NCBI GenBank assembly: GCA_910589415.1
Contig: OU342635.1
Span: 9,982,001-10,046,000, forward strand
From: Malachius bipustulatus
Lineage: Eukaryota > Arthropoda > Insecta > Coleoptera > Melyridae
Direction of reading: 5' to 3'
Length of the DNA stretch: 64,000 nt
Part shown: in pieces, positions 44,261 to 56,921 of the stretch
How positions within the stretch are numbered: the stretch's first letter is position 1
How the letters are laid out: every line of letters starts with the position of its first letter
Made by a program: the position numbers and the translations under genes
Notes under the pieces: model-generated
Database searches by the model: none
Seen by the model: the letters and a program-made list of their open reading frames with translations, nothing else
Told to the model about the DNA's origin: nothing

Positions 44261-46364
44261 AAGAAGAGAAATATGCTGACATTCTCTGTCTTGGGGACAA
44301 GATATTGTTTTCAATTTGGCAACGTTGTTAAACAATTTTCTATTATTTACTTTGGCTTGCAGAAAACCCATTGCGACCATCATTAGGATTAATATTGGAC
44401 ATGAATAATTCAAATTATCATAAAAAATTTAATCTCTGTCAAAGTTGTCTCGCTCTTGAATGGTCAATTATTAACTATGATGTGAATAAGCGATGCATGC
44501 TAAAATTGTTTATTAAAGTTTACTTAGCGGACGGATTTAAACGCTCGTTCGTTACATAGAATCTATTACCACTAAGAGCATAGAGACGCTTTAAGTAAAA
44601 AGACGTCCAGGAAGCAAAACTGGAGAATGTTAACAAATTAACAACTAGTTAACTTCTTGTATGTAATTGAGTATCGCTCTGCTAGAGTAATTAAATATTT
44701 CAAACAGAAACAGTAACAGGTGATGTGACAGGTTACAGTTATTGCAAGTTTGCAGCAGTTACACGTAGGTAGGTAACCACGAGAGCAAAATAAGAGAAGT
44801 TTCCAGGTATGTGATTTTAGGAATAACTGCAACGACCGGTGGCGCAAAGCTATGATTTTAATATTTGTCTAACAACTAATATCAGCAAAGTATCGCTCGT
44901 GTTTGTTACTCCCAGCAGCAGCGTAAATATAGGTCAAATAATCGAAGCGTAACGTTTTGATATATCTTTCATGCAAAGATATCTGAACACTTATTCACTG
45001 CTCTGGCAGGGTCGTGATGTATCTTGCGGGGGATGAAAATCTGATACGTCTAGTGGTTGTAAGGATTTTGTAATCAGCAAGGTCTCCGCTAGTCAGCAGA
45101 ACAAGCAGGGCCTCGTTGCTTGCTATTTTTAGCAAAAGGTCGAGTGGTTGGTTTCCATAACTCGATATATTAAAAAATGATTGGTAATTTAGAGATGAAA
45201 TTTGATGCTTAATTGGTTTGTCAATGTGACTGGATCAGAATATTATATAAAATGTAACGCGCAATTTATATAAGGTGTTTTTATAAGTATTATAATATTA
45301 TGATATACCCACTTAATTTTTTATTTCAATTATAGTTTTTTGTCTGGCATTCATCCTTGCATAATAATTGTTATCATAATCATACCATGAGCATGTCATA
45401 TTCAAATTCCTCCACCATACTTCAGCCAAGCGAATAACTGAATATTCTGACGTCTTATAAGTAACGTCTATATTCCATACTCACCTCAAATCATGGTTCA
45501 TGGACCTCTATAAATCTAAATTCCTCATAATCTCTGCCCCAAAAACTCAATTTTTTTTGAGCCCCCTGCAGGCGATTGAAGGTATACTGCAGGTACTTTG
45601 CCGACGGCGTCACATGAATTTTATCATGCATTTTCTTGAGTTTTATATGTATTGGGTGTTTTGTTTCTTTTCAGGATGTATGACGCCTCGAAATTGAAAG
45701 ATAAAATGTTCTCTTTCTGACTATAACAGTTATGTTTATAAATTAAAATTTTACACCAAAACGGTGATTATTTTCTGTATTTATTTGTGTCATTTGTATT
45801 TAACGCTTGTGAACGCAGAGTCTTATTCGCAAGGGTTTTTTCTCTGATTAGTTCCACCGAACCCAGCTGGGGAGGAGGTTAGAAGAGAATAAAAAGTTTG
45901 GTTTCATTTCATAGCGTAAAATTCTTGTCTTTTAATAATATTTCCTTTCTCCCAAAAATGGCTAGCTCAAGTATTTTCATAGAGTTTGCTAAGAACGATC
46001 AAAATAGGTACTACAACATAATGCAGAAGGTCCGCGAGGTTAAAACTAGACGATCACGATCATAGGTAAAATCCAAGCTCAAAGAACTTTCGAAGTCACA
46101 GATTCAGGACGGGAGAATCTCAATGAGTTCAAATCATCTCTAATCCTTCAGGGCGGGATAACCTCAAATTCAAAGTTAGAATTCAGGGCAAGAATTCAAC
46201 TGAGGCATTCATGACAGACTAGTTGACATTTCAAACGTCAACGGGGTTCTTCTTTTAATGCATTCAGTAATTCAGTGAAGGCCTTCGATTCGCGACCTTT
46301 TAGATAGGGTGTTACATTAGAGAATTTGGTCCCGTGAGCAGGATCATGCTTTAGTTTAGGTTAG
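44261..46364. other. Unassigned region
   Basis: AT-rich, no gene recognised. Short frames without resemblance. Confidence 0.2.
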
Positions 46365-46367
46365 ATA

Positions 46368-47875
46368 TAGTGGCGTCTACGAGTCGGAAAAACTAGAAAT
46401 TTCCGATTTTTTTCAGACGCAACGAAACCACTTTCCTCCTCCGTTTTCGAGGGTGCTGAACACGATGGCGTAGAGCAAATTTCTATTTCGGGTTGCGTTT
46501 ACCCCCTATTGTCCAAAACCCACCCCCTTTTTTAAAATCTCCGTTTCTAATGCCCCTGGGTCGGAAAAAACCGCGTGAAACTCGCTTCTGGGGATGTCTT
46601 GTATCTAATGACAACTGCGTCCGTCACCCTACACCCACCCCTTGGCCAAGAACCACCCTCCAAGGGGGTTGAAAATGTGTTTTTTTTTATTAATCGGGCA
46701 ACCTGCCTCATCCCCCCCGTTATCAAGGGTGCTGAACACGATGGTCACTACCTAAGACCTCTAACACCCGTTTTCATACCCCCAAATTGAGGAAAACACC
46801 CCCCAAGGGGGTTGAAACACCAAGGGGGTTGAAAATGTGTTTTTTTAATAATTGGACAACCTGCCGCATACCCCCGTTTTCAAGGGTACTGAACACGATG
46901 TTCACTACCTTAAACCTCTACCATCTCCCTAAATTGACAAAATCACCCTCCAAGGAGGTTGAAATTTTATTTTTTTAATCGGGAATGTTGGAAATATTAT
47001 TTTGTTTCATAATTTACCGTGCTTCCTATTGCGAAAAATATGAAGACAACGTTTCTGTTACTCTTACGTAAGAATGTGATGTTCTTTTTGAACACTAGTT
47101 TTTCCCCTAGCTTTACTAAAAAATTATAATTATAATATTATTATTTCTAAGTACATAAATTTGTTCAATATTATCTATTTGTATTTGCATGTGCATTTGT
47201 ATGATCCACATTTATTATTATACATATCACTATCAAACTACCCTAGTCAAAAACATAATTCAAAACTGTAACCCTATCAAAAAACACATGATATAAATTA
47301 TGATATCATGTATCTTCAAATTATTATTTCCCGACGTAAGAGTAGGTAACAGAAACGTTGTCTCCATATTTTTCCCAATAGAAAGCACGATAAATTATGA
47401 TACAAAATAACATTTCCAACATTTAACCCGATTAAACAAAAAAACAAAAATTCAACCCCCTTGGAGGGTGATTTTGTCAATTTTGGGAGGTGATAAAGGT
47501 CTAAGGTAGTGAGCATCGTGTTCAGCACCCTCGAAAACGGGGGGATGAGGCAGGTAACCCAATTAATAAAAAAAACACATTTTCAACCCCCTTGGAGGGT
47601 GGTTCTTGGCCAAGGGGTTGGTCATAGGGTGATGGGCAGTTGTTATTAGATACAACGCTTCCCCAGAAGCGAGTTGCACGCGTTTTTTTCGACTTGGGGG
47701 CATTAGAACGGAGATTTAAAAAAGGGGGTGGTTTTTGGCCAATAGGGGGTGAACGCAACCCGAAAAAGAGATTTGCCCTACGTCATCGTGTTCAGCACCC
47801 TCGAAAATGGTGGAGGAAAGTGGTTTCGTTGCGTCTGAAAAAATTCCGGTGTTTTCCGACTCATAGACGCCACTA
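46368..47875. mobile_element. 1.5-kb foldback element with long internally repeated arms
   Basis: Left arm 46368 to about 47075 and right arm about 47330 to 47875 are inverted copies beginning TAGTGGCGTCTA. Both flanks are ATA, a possible 3-bp target duplication. Within each arm a unit with GAGGGTGCTGAACACGATG followed by CACCCTCCAAGGGGGTTGAA is repeated. The left arm has three and the right arm two such units, so the left carries about 180 extra bases (46750-46935). The loop is about 250 bp, AT-rich and non-coding. Frames of 60-80 codons in the arms are not convincing proteins. Confidence 0.85.
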
Positions 47876-47878
47876 ATA

Positions 47879-50800
47879 GGTCGATACACTACAACTTTTA
47901 GATTCCCACGAGGATGATATTATATCATCTCAAAATGTGCTTGGTACGCTGGGTCCTCATATTTAAGCGTCCTTCCTTTGAATATTCACTCGGTTCACTA
48001 GAAGCCAGAAAGCTGATACCAGAACACCAGGCTCAATGCTGAGATATGGAGGATCAGCTAATGTTCCTCAGGTTGAGGTCATCAGTTTGACAGCAATGTT
48101 GTCTACCTTTTCTTAGCTTTTTTAGGATTTTGTTTAAAAATTTTCTACTTGATTCTAACCAACCTCTTCAAACTGTCATAACATTGGATGTTCGAGCGTC
48201 CGTTCTTCAGTGAGATGTTGTCATATTACTTTCTAACTTACTCCAACTAATTGAATTGACTCCAACTTACTCTTTTAGGGAATGAGTTCACCTCCGCCAA
48301 CTGCTCGAAATTCAGACTTGATAGGTTTAATGACAATTTACGGCTTCACGAATTCGTTATTTCACTTCATTATGGCCTCAGAGAAATTCTATTTTAATTT
48401 ATTATGTTTTTCAATATGATAAATCGGTTATTAAACGAAACAGATTGGGCTGCATACCAAAATACTCAGAATTTTTTTTAGAATTTTCAGGATATTTCAC
48501 AACGGCGGTAAATTTTTTTAAAGAAGAAAAACGATTAAATCCTCTACTACGCACAATTCTTTATTCTACAAATCCTGAAGTTTTTATTACCCCAGGTGTA
48601 CGCTCTCTTTCCTCTTTTCTACAATCGAGTACTACGAAAATTTTCTGAAATTGTACAGTCGTATACCTTTTTTCAAAATTTTATAAAATTCACCTACTAA
48701 AACCAGCATTAATTTTTTCTTTATTCAGGAGCAAGCAGTGCTACAAATGATACCAAATAAAAGCTTTGGTTTTCTTCTGTTGTTAGCTGCTTGATTCTCC
48801 TGGATAAACTACCAATTCTACCATTCTACGATTCTACCAATTCATCAAAACTACCCCCATAACACAACGTTGCTTTAAAATTCTAATAATGATGACCGTA
48901 TTTTTAGCTCTGATCTATTAAAACCTATCAATTTTTGATAAATGAATAAAATATTAAATTAAACAAGTAACAGCCCGAGCAATGGCGCCGCAGAAGATGT
49001 TCCTCCTATAATACGTTCTTGAATATTTCACAATGTTTTAGTGCCGTAACTTTTCATTAAGAATTTTTACGACAAAGCTGCTTCTTCTTAATAATTATCT
49101 CCCATAGTTAATTTGATCCTGAAATAAAGTTTCATATTCGTGACAGAAATTACATGGCAACAATGAGGTATGAATAATAAGATATTAATTAGAATTTACT
49201 GTCTAATCTGAAATAGAACAGCTAAGAAAACGAAAAAGATAATTCAGCCTTCCTTGCTTTCATGTTGTAGGTATAGTATAAAAAAAATGTAAATTCCGAG
49301 CCCGACATAAAAATCTCATACTTTCATATTTGAACTTATAATTTTCCGCGCAGTTAAACTGGTAATTTGTATTTTATTATAGAGAAAGCCATTTCGGTAT
49401 AAAGAACGTAAAACCATATTTAGGACGAACGGTCCTTACATATTAAGCGCGGGAATAAGAAGAAATAGGTCGCGAATAAGGGAAACAAACCGGGCTATTG
49501 TGAAAGGGAGGATTCATAGAACCAACCCTTAGTGTGTATTCTCCAGATGATGATTTTCTTTATATCTCCACTGCCACTGCTTTCCATTTAAAGTTAAAAA
49601 TGTGAAAGCACAACCACGTCATATCAGTATACAGCACAACTAACACTCGGTTACTGGGTAATGTAATCATTTAGTGAATTCTTTTTTGAAATAAAATAAG
49701 GGATATTATAGTCAAAAGAAGAATTTTAAATTTCATAAAACTAACTACCTACCTACCTAGGTATCTAAGTAATAGCCCTCAACTCAACGTACATACGTAT
49801 TTTTGCTGCTGAAAGTGGTAATTTCATCCTTGCTTTTCTCACTATAATCATAATTTATAAAACTATTTAACCCTGGATGCGGTAACGTTTTGCAATTTTT
49901 ATAAAACTCGCTTCAATAGTTACCAAGATATGGAGAAAGAAAGCAAGAAACCGCTGTAATAATTCTTTCAAGACAGGAGACTTGACACTTCATTGAAAAA
50001 TTAATGAATTGGGACGCTTAAAAGAAAAGTTTACTCATAAAAAGTGCCTAAGAGAAATCAGGAACGATGAGACAGGCACGATTGATCTAAGTTGAAGTCT
50101 ACCTAAAAAAATATCCTAAAAAATTCATGACTTTATCTGTACGTCATGATTAATTTTTTTTGTATTCGTAGGTATTAATTATTTTAGTTTATACGTCAGT
50201 AAATAATAGAGAGGAGAAAGAAAATTATCGCTTTTGAATTAAAAAAAAACTCCCTGAAAAGAAGGCCGGACCTCTGCCTTAAATAGCTTCACCCGAATGG
50301 GAAATTCCACAAGAGATACGTATAACTAAGAGCACATGACTCCCCAATGCCAGTAGATTTCTGCAAAATATGTAAGCGTCGAATGTCGCTATGAACCTAG
50401 CGCCACAGCCTTATCAGTTATTTGGTCCGACATATTTGGAATGACGTCTATGAAATTTCCCGTTTCAGGAAAGCCGTTTACGCCCGGATCAACAATTAGG
50501 TAGTGCCTATGAGCTTCAATGGGCTTACTGACCATACATTTGGTGCGCCATGAACCTTTTTCGCAAATCTCCAAATCTAAATAATCAGTTGCTCTCTTAT
50601 TTACACACAGACACTCCTAACACACCAACTATACTCTTTCACTTCACGTTTCACAATCACTTCACTCTGTCTTCTAGCTCTCTTCCTTAATCCTTACTCT
50701 ATGATACTTCAGCTTTCATCCGCTTCCAAACTACAACTAACTCTTAGAGCGCCGAGAGGTCAGGTGGCCGTGGAGTCTAGAAATGTCTGGCCGTCTCACG

Positions 50801-51539
50801 GATGACTGCAGACACAGGCAGATTGATCTGTCATGTCACCCGTCACCTGGCCAAGCGATCTCGAACATGCGCAGAACGCGGAACCATTCTGGTATTTAGA
50901 CTTCATTAAAAAATATAATACTAATGCTACTAAAAATAACGAAATACTCAAAAATGCTCAAAAAATTATCAAAAGACGTGACATAACACATTTAAAATTA
51001 AACTCACTAGAAATGTAACAAAGCAGAAATGATTTTTTTCATCTTCCGCAAGATAAGCTTTTTTCTAATACCAAATACCTACACACAGATAGAAGGTTTC
51101 ACGTGCAAAATAAAATACACGCGCGGTAAACGTCAATAAATAAGAAAAATGCCAAACAGTTTAGTTCAGTTTAAATATTCCTGTTAAGAGATTCCAAGGG
51201 GGAGATTTTAAAGTGAGAATAGCGACGCTACAACCCCTTTCAGAGACATCTGCTGCTTTGTACTCCGGCTATATATTTTATTTGAATATATTCCCGAAAT
51301 TTAAATGTATCCCGGTTTGGAAATGTATCCTTGACATATGCTTGTATACCCGTGTCAACGGAAGTGCTCACCTCCAGTCGCTAACATCTGATCCGGGCAC
51401 ATCGAATCGAGGGAAAGGGATGAATGACATGCAAACCAGTAGCGTCGATGCCTTTCAATTTAAAAGTTTTATCTTTTTTCTTTCCAATTTCTTTACTGTT
51501 TCTTTTGAAAAAGTATTTAATTTATAGTTACAGCATAAC
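47879..51539. other. Unassigned region with one protein-like minus frame
   Basis: The minus frame 50574-50389, open further upstream, reads EICEKGSWRTKCMVSKPIEA, HRHYLIVDPGVNGFPETGNF and looks like a coding piece, but I cannot name it. Around 50600-50870 a C/T-rich, less AT-rich stretch follows. The remainder is AT-rich and empty. Confidence 0.25.
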
Positions 51540-52230
51540 TAAGCTGGGTGCAAGGAAAACTCTTCTTCGGTATTTATAAAGATGAGGGATCTGACCACAA
51601 TCAGCTAGTAGTGGAAATCAGATAGAAAATTAAGAAGATAAATAGGGCATCAGAAAATATAAGGAAGATAAAAGAAAAACACATAAGACAGAAAGCGTAA
51701 ATGAAAGAATGGAAAAAATCGAACGACAGATTAATACATGTGGAAGCGTAGATGAAAATGCTCTAAGTATGATACAGAGGGAAATCATAGAGGCACAACA
51801 GCAAACTGGAACTACACGGTTAGAAAGACGCAGTGGATGAGGGAAGAAATATTAGATCTAATTAACAAAAATATAGAAAAAAACATAAACAGATAACTTA
51901 GGAAGTAAAGCAGGCTAAGGAGTTGTGGTTGAGAGAACGATAAGGAAATAGAAGAATATGAGAGAAAATATGATGAAGATAGAAGAAATGAATTACAACA
52001 AAACTAAAAGGAAACAAGGGTTAATAAAAGATTCAAGGAGAAAATTGGTGATAGAGACCAACTGAAAGTAAAACAATGGATGAATTGTATAACAAGTTTA
52101 TTCCAGAACAACAGACTGACAGAAATAGACACCGCAAGCCAAAACACTGATGTTCAGGGGATATTAGAGGAAGAATTGAATTCTGCAATGAAGAACACAA
52201 AAAAAACGGATGGGTAGCAGTACAATTACA
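51540..52230 (+). pseudogene. RTE-like LINE, 5' segment
   Basis: Fragments include DEGSDHNQLVVEIR (end of the endonuclease domain, where GSDH is the catalytic motif), KIKEKHIRQKA, EAQQQTGTTRLERR and ILEEELNSAMKNTKKTDG (start of the reverse transcriptase). Stops are frequent. It is cut at about 52231 by a MITE. Confidence 0.6.
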
Positions 52231-52593
52231 TACGACTGTACAATTTCAAAACATTTGGTTGGTAGTTGACTGTACAGGAGCCAGAAAGGTGAGGTATTAA
52301 AAGCTCCACGAAATTTCTTTTTCAATTCATTCATAAAAAATTGATTAAATCAACATTACGGATTCTGTGAGATATACCAACCGACCAGTTCTAAAAAAAA
52401 AATTGAACAACTTGGTATAAGTTTGATAAGCTCCTTCTATTAACCAACTAACTATATCAAAACTACAAAATAAATTATGAAGATATTGAGGAATGAAGTC
52501 AGGGTGAGCAACGGGGTAACGTCCAAGCGAACTTGTACCACTATTGACCTCCCTGAATGAGAGAATTTGATTGGTGGTATTTGACGAGTAAGG
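52231..52593. mobile_element. MITE inserted in the RTE-like LINE, copy 1
   Basis: Shares its whole length with 61085-61505: both start TACGACTGTACAATTTCA, contain GTTGACTGTACAG, AGCTCCACGAAA, AATCAACAT, TAACCAA-TAACT-TATCAAAACTA and end ATTTGACGAGTAA. TA at both edges suggests a TA target site, but terminal inverted repeats are weak. Copy 1 lacks about 55 bases present in copy 2. Confidence 0.75.
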
Positions 52594-53168
52594 TCCAGGA
52601 TTCGAGGAAGAAAATAGACACACAAACCAAAAGGACAGTGGTTCTGAAGATATTAAAGGAAGAATTTAATTGTAAAGAAGAACACAAGAGACGGAAGGGC
52701 CTGTACAGGGACGCATACACAAGAAACTATATGATATAAACAGTGATATAATATACATTTGCTATGTATGGATTTTGAAAAAGGCTTTGACACGGTGTGA
52801 CATGAAAAATTGGTTGAAATACTGAAAACAAAAAAAATAGACAACAAAGACTTACAGCTACTTTAAAATTCGATGAAGTACTTAGTCCAGAAATGTAAAT
52901 CAAACAAGGAGTGAGACAGGGATGTGTTCTGTCGCCCCTGCTCTTCAACCTTTACAGTGAGGCAATTTTTCAAGAAGCTCTACTCTCGACGAAAAATATA
53001 GCAATAGTAATAAATGTAAAAGCTATAAATAATAAATCAGGTTTGCAGATCATACCGCGATTCTCGCGAACTCGGCAGAAGAACTAAAAATATTGTTAGA
53101 CCGGTTAAACTTATACTGTGTACAAAATAAGGACCGAAAAAGAACATAAAAAAAATATATACATAATA
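52594..53168 (+). pseudogene. RTE-like LINE, catalytic segment
   Basis: MDFEKGFDTV (block with the first catalytic Asp), HEKLVEIL, KQGVRQGCVLSPLLFNLYSE near 52920, and FADHTAILANSAEELKILLD near 53045. The catalytic box is FADHT instead of FADDT, so one metal-binding Asp is lost. In-frame stops confirm it is dead. Confidence 0.75.
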
Positions 53169-53170
53169 TA

Positions 53171-54161
53171 CAGGGTTATGCAAATTTCATGGTGTCAGTA
53201 TTGGGATATCCTAAACCATAAGAGATAAAGGGTTGCTTAAATTAGAGAAAAGCTGCGCTATTTTATGACCATCTCGAATCCGTCAAAACATGCAAGATAT
53301 CTGTGACCGTTCCTGAAATATCCTGAAAAAACTGAAAAATCGAGAAATCTTATTTTTGGAATATCTTTCTTACCATTGGAAATTAATAAATAATTTTTTG
53401 TAGCCTTACATAAGCCGTTATAAGCTATTTATCTGACGTTTCAAAAATTTTCACAGCCGACTAGATCCCAGAGTTTTCATAGTCAACTTTCGTTTTTCAT
53501 ATGGCCGCCATATTATTTTTTTATGTCGTTCGATAAGAAAAAAATAATGGAAACCAAAAACTAATAAACTTCAAAAAATAACTTTCAAAAATTTTTGTTC
53601 TTTTTTTTTCTAAAAAAGGACAACTTTTTAGATCGAATATCATAGAGAAATTAACAACCTATAAGGCAAGCAGTATGACTTCATATTGGCCTATTTCAGT
53701 TAAGAAATATCTGTTTTTCTTTGAAAAAAGAAGAATAAAAATTTTCCAATTTTTTTTCTAAAATTTAATAATTTTTGGTTTACATTATTTTTTTCTTATC
53801 GAACGACATAAAAAAATAATATGGCGGTCAAAAGAGAAACGAAAGTTGACTATGAAAACTCTGGGATCTAGTCGGCTGTGAAAATTTTTGAAACGTCAGA
53901 TAAATAGCTTATAACGGCTTATGTAAGGCTACAAAAAATTATTTATTAATTTCCAATGGTAAGAAAGATATTCCAAAAATAAGATTTCTCGATTTTTCAG
54001 TTTTTTCAGGATATTTCAGGAACGGTCACAGATATCTTGCATGTTTTGACGGATTCGAGATGGCCATAAAATAGCGCAACTTTTCTCTAATTTAAGCAAC
54101 CCTGTATCTCTTATGGTTTAGGATATCCCAATACTGACACCATGAAATTTGCATAACCCTG
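53171..54161. mobile_element. 991-bp near-perfect palindromic element flanked by TA
   Basis: Begins CAGGGTTATGCAAATTTC and ends with its exact inverse, with TA on both sides (53169-53170, 54162-54163), as for Tc1/mariner-type insertions. The arms, about 53171-53575 and 53758-54161, match almost base for base over about 400 bp; the loop of about 180 bp is A/T-rich. There is no transposase. It inserted in the RTE-like LINE, whose frame resumes after it as ITLQNKQL. A transcript would fold into a long double-stranded RNA. Confidence 0.9.
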
Positions 54162-54163
54162 TA

Positions 54164-54310
54164 TAATCATTGCTATGAAACCGAATGTACGAGAAACGAG
54201 AAACATAACCCTACAAAACAAACAACTGGGGGGGGGACAAAATACAGATATGAAATACAAGAAACAGAGAACAATGAAGAAGAGCAAGAAGAACAAAGAA
54301 GAAACAAATA
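54164..54310 (+). pseudogene. RTE-like LINE, segment after the palindrome
   Basis: ETRNITLQNKQL followed by a G-run and TKYRYEIQ corresponds to the LNN-KLEQV-KYKYLG region of RTE-group enzymes. It then degenerates into A/G-rich sequence. This shows that the palindromic element is nested in the LINE. Confidence 0.5.
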
Positions 54311-54516
54311 AGAAGAACCTTTGCAAAACCGAAGAAAATACTATGTAACAAAGATTTTCCGTCATCGATGTCCGCATTTTTTATTTCATCTTTTCCTACG
54401 CAATTTATCCTTTACTTGCATGACCCTTTGTTGCTCATCCCTAGAATTATGGTTTTCACAGCAAGAGGACACATTCATACGCGTAACGCGGGTGGTTAAA
54501 TAGTATATTATGCAAC

Positions 54517-54624
54517 GAGCTTATAATGAAGGTTATTAATACGCGAGTATGATGGTTAAGATACGAGCCGTAGGCGAGTGTCTTAACCATCATAAGAGCG
54601 TATTAATAGCCATTATCTGCGAGT
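54517..54624. repeat. Foldback hairpin with ~45-bp arms
   Basis: ATGATGGTTAAGATAC and TTATTAATACGC on the left pair with GTGTCTTAACCATCAT and GCGTATTAATA on the right around GAGCCGTAGGCGA. Similar in size and design to the hairpin at 9452-9583. Confidence 0.75.
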
Positions 54625-55764
54625 TCCATACACTGTTTTTTCTACGACCCTTTTTTATTTCATAGAAAAGATTAAAAAATTATATATTTTAACAATGACC
54701 CATGTACAATTTCGGATCATTGAGTTTAAGATAGGTTGCTATTTGCTTACGCATATTAGGTACCAAATATGCTCTCTTTGTTGCTAAGATTATTCTGCTG
54801 AGACATGTTTTAGTATCAAGTTTAAAGGGCACTACTCACTACTGCGTAATTTTTATTATGCGAAGTTCGAATTCCGAATTTTACGCTTCGATTTTGAGAT
54901 TAATTAATAATTTTAATAACTGACAGCCATTAATTACGATATTGTATGACTGCGCAACGCGGGTCGCAGCGTTGCCGCTTTGAATACTATATCACGGAGC
55001 GCTACGAATGATATAATACTTTATCTTCCCATCTTTTACACGATATACCTACTTATCAAATTAATTAAGGTAACATAAAATCTTGATAAATTTTCTTTGA
55101 ATGTTACTTATGTTCTAAATTAAATAAACGTTCAGAATTTTTTTTCAGAAATACAGAACTTATATCACAAGGCAATTTTTGTCGTGAGTATGACAACTCT
55201 GTGACTTCGGTTGGCTTGCCGACCCGATCGTGAGCGAAAAGGAACCGATTCGATTGCAAATGCTCCTCTGCCATTGGATAACTTGACCAGTGCTTTAATG
55301 AAAATTTGTATCTTAATGAGACCCATTAAAGCACTGGTGATTCATATTTAATATGCATATTAAAAGTTGGGAGTAGAAAAATGAACCTTTCAGCACTCAT
55401 CGTCATCACCAGCACCAGTTGGCAGTCAGAGTCCGGAATCGGAAAGTACGAATCGAGACAGTGCAGTGAACAGAGTCAAGGACGAACCAACCAAGCCAGC
55501 ACCCTTCGTCAGATTCTGTGGAAATCGTCGCGGCTCCCGCATTCGTAAATTCGTTATTCTCGTATCCGATTAAAAAGGCCGATCGCATTAATCATGGCTG
55601 TGGTATACGCAGTACCTTGCCCTCATTCGCAAAACCGCATTTATTGGAAGACTTATCCCCTGCACGGGTTACAGTCATTCGCCCAGTGGTACGAAAGTAA
55701 ACAGTGAGTACAATAATTAAAACCATAATAATTATTATTAATTCTGTCTATTACTGTTATTATG
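54625..55764. other. Unassigned region
   Basis: No gene recognised. From about 55380 to 55690 composition is more balanced and both strands are open for about 60 codons, possibly coding remnants belonging to the pogo-like fragment that follows. Confidence 0.25.
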
Positions 55765-56310
55765 ACATCCCAGGAATTATAGCTGAAGCATTGCCAAAAA
55801 CGACAACACCCACAGATATAATGGAAGGGTTTAGAGTAAGTGGAACTTGGCCCTTCACCAGGGATATTTTTCGGGAAGAAGAATTTTCACCTTCATCTCT
55901 GACAGAAATTTATTAGAGCCCTTAGTAGAAACGGTGGCCCAGGACAATGCAAATGAAGAAAGCAATGAAAGTGTGGAAGTTATGGCTGAACCAGGTCCCA
56001 GCAGCAGACCAGCTAACTGTGAAGATATTAATCAATCCTTCGAAGTTCTTCAACAAATTCGACCACTTCCAAAAGCTCCAAGTGGTACAAAGAAAATTAC
56101 AAAAAAAAGTTGTGCCTGATACACCTGAAAAGCTGATCTTAGAAGAAGAACAAAGCAAAAAGAAACAAAAAGCAAAACAGATAAAAATAAATTTAACCGC
56201 AAATGAAGATGAAGGAATAAGAAAGCCAAAACGAAGTGGAAAGAAGAAAAGTCTACCTGGAAACTTAAACAATTCATCAACGTCATATCTGATGTAACAG
56301 ACGACGAAGA
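55765..56310 (+). pseudogene. pogo-like (DDE_1) transposase, C-terminal remnant
   Basis: YDIPGIIAEALPKTTTPTDI, MEGFRVSGTWPFTRDIF, REEEFSPSSLTE match the end of the DDE nuclease domain of pogo/Tigger-group transposases (ITP-NI-GF--TGI-PFN--IF---DF). After a frame change come EPGPSSRP and LQQIRPLPKAP, then, in a third frame, VVPDTPEKLILEEEQSKKKQ and a lysine-rich tail. The catalytic core upstream is not found, and two frame changes disable it. Confidence 0.75.
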
Positions 56311-56447
56311 AGCAAAAACATAAGTACACCAAAACAACGAAAGAAACGTGGATTCAGTACAACAAATGTAAAGGACGGGCTCACGAAAAAGGTGTCCAGG
56401 TGTCTCCACGAAAAAAACTATCCTATGATGTAGATGAAATGTTTATA

Positions 56448-56919
56448 CAGGGTGATAAAAAATTTTAAAAATTCTGAGATTTCTCCTCGCGTCGCCAAAT
56501 AAAAAAATCAAAGAAAGTACAAATGTTTCTATACCATAGGATAGTACATAAAAAGTTAAAATAGGGACATGTAAGCAGTTTTTCTCTATCTTGAACCGTT
56601 TTCGTTGTACAGGGCCTTGAACTCGAAAAATGACGATTTTCACTTGTTTATAACTCAAAAACTTCTGGATTTAAACACCAACTGTAAAAGCCAATTTAAT
56701 TTTCTCTTCTCAGACAATCTAAAAATGCAATAACATAGGAGCATTCCATTTAAAAAAACATAACTTTGATATGCCACTGTCATATGGGACACTCTTTATA
56801 CTCCAAAATAATTTTAAATTATGGCCATTGTGATTCTGTACTTGAATTTTCAAAAAGTTTTTTGAAAAAGTCCATCGTTTGGCCTACAGAGACCGCTTCG
56901 AATAAGCTGGGACACCCTG
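56448..56919. mobile_element. 472-bp TA-flanked non-autonomous element
   Basis: Starts CAGGGTG and ends CACCCTG, with TA immediately outside on both sides (56446-56447, 56920-56921). The right end CAGGGTGTCCCAGCTTATTC (read inward) is typical of mariner-type insect elements. Inverted similarity beyond the first seven bases is weak. No transposase. Confidence 0.6.
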
Positions 56920-56921
56920 TA

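Noticed and set aside
55922..56409. Minus-strand frames of 119 and 136 codons, rich in Phe and Ser
   Set aside because: They are the antisense of the lysine- and glutamate-rich tail of the pogo-like fragment.
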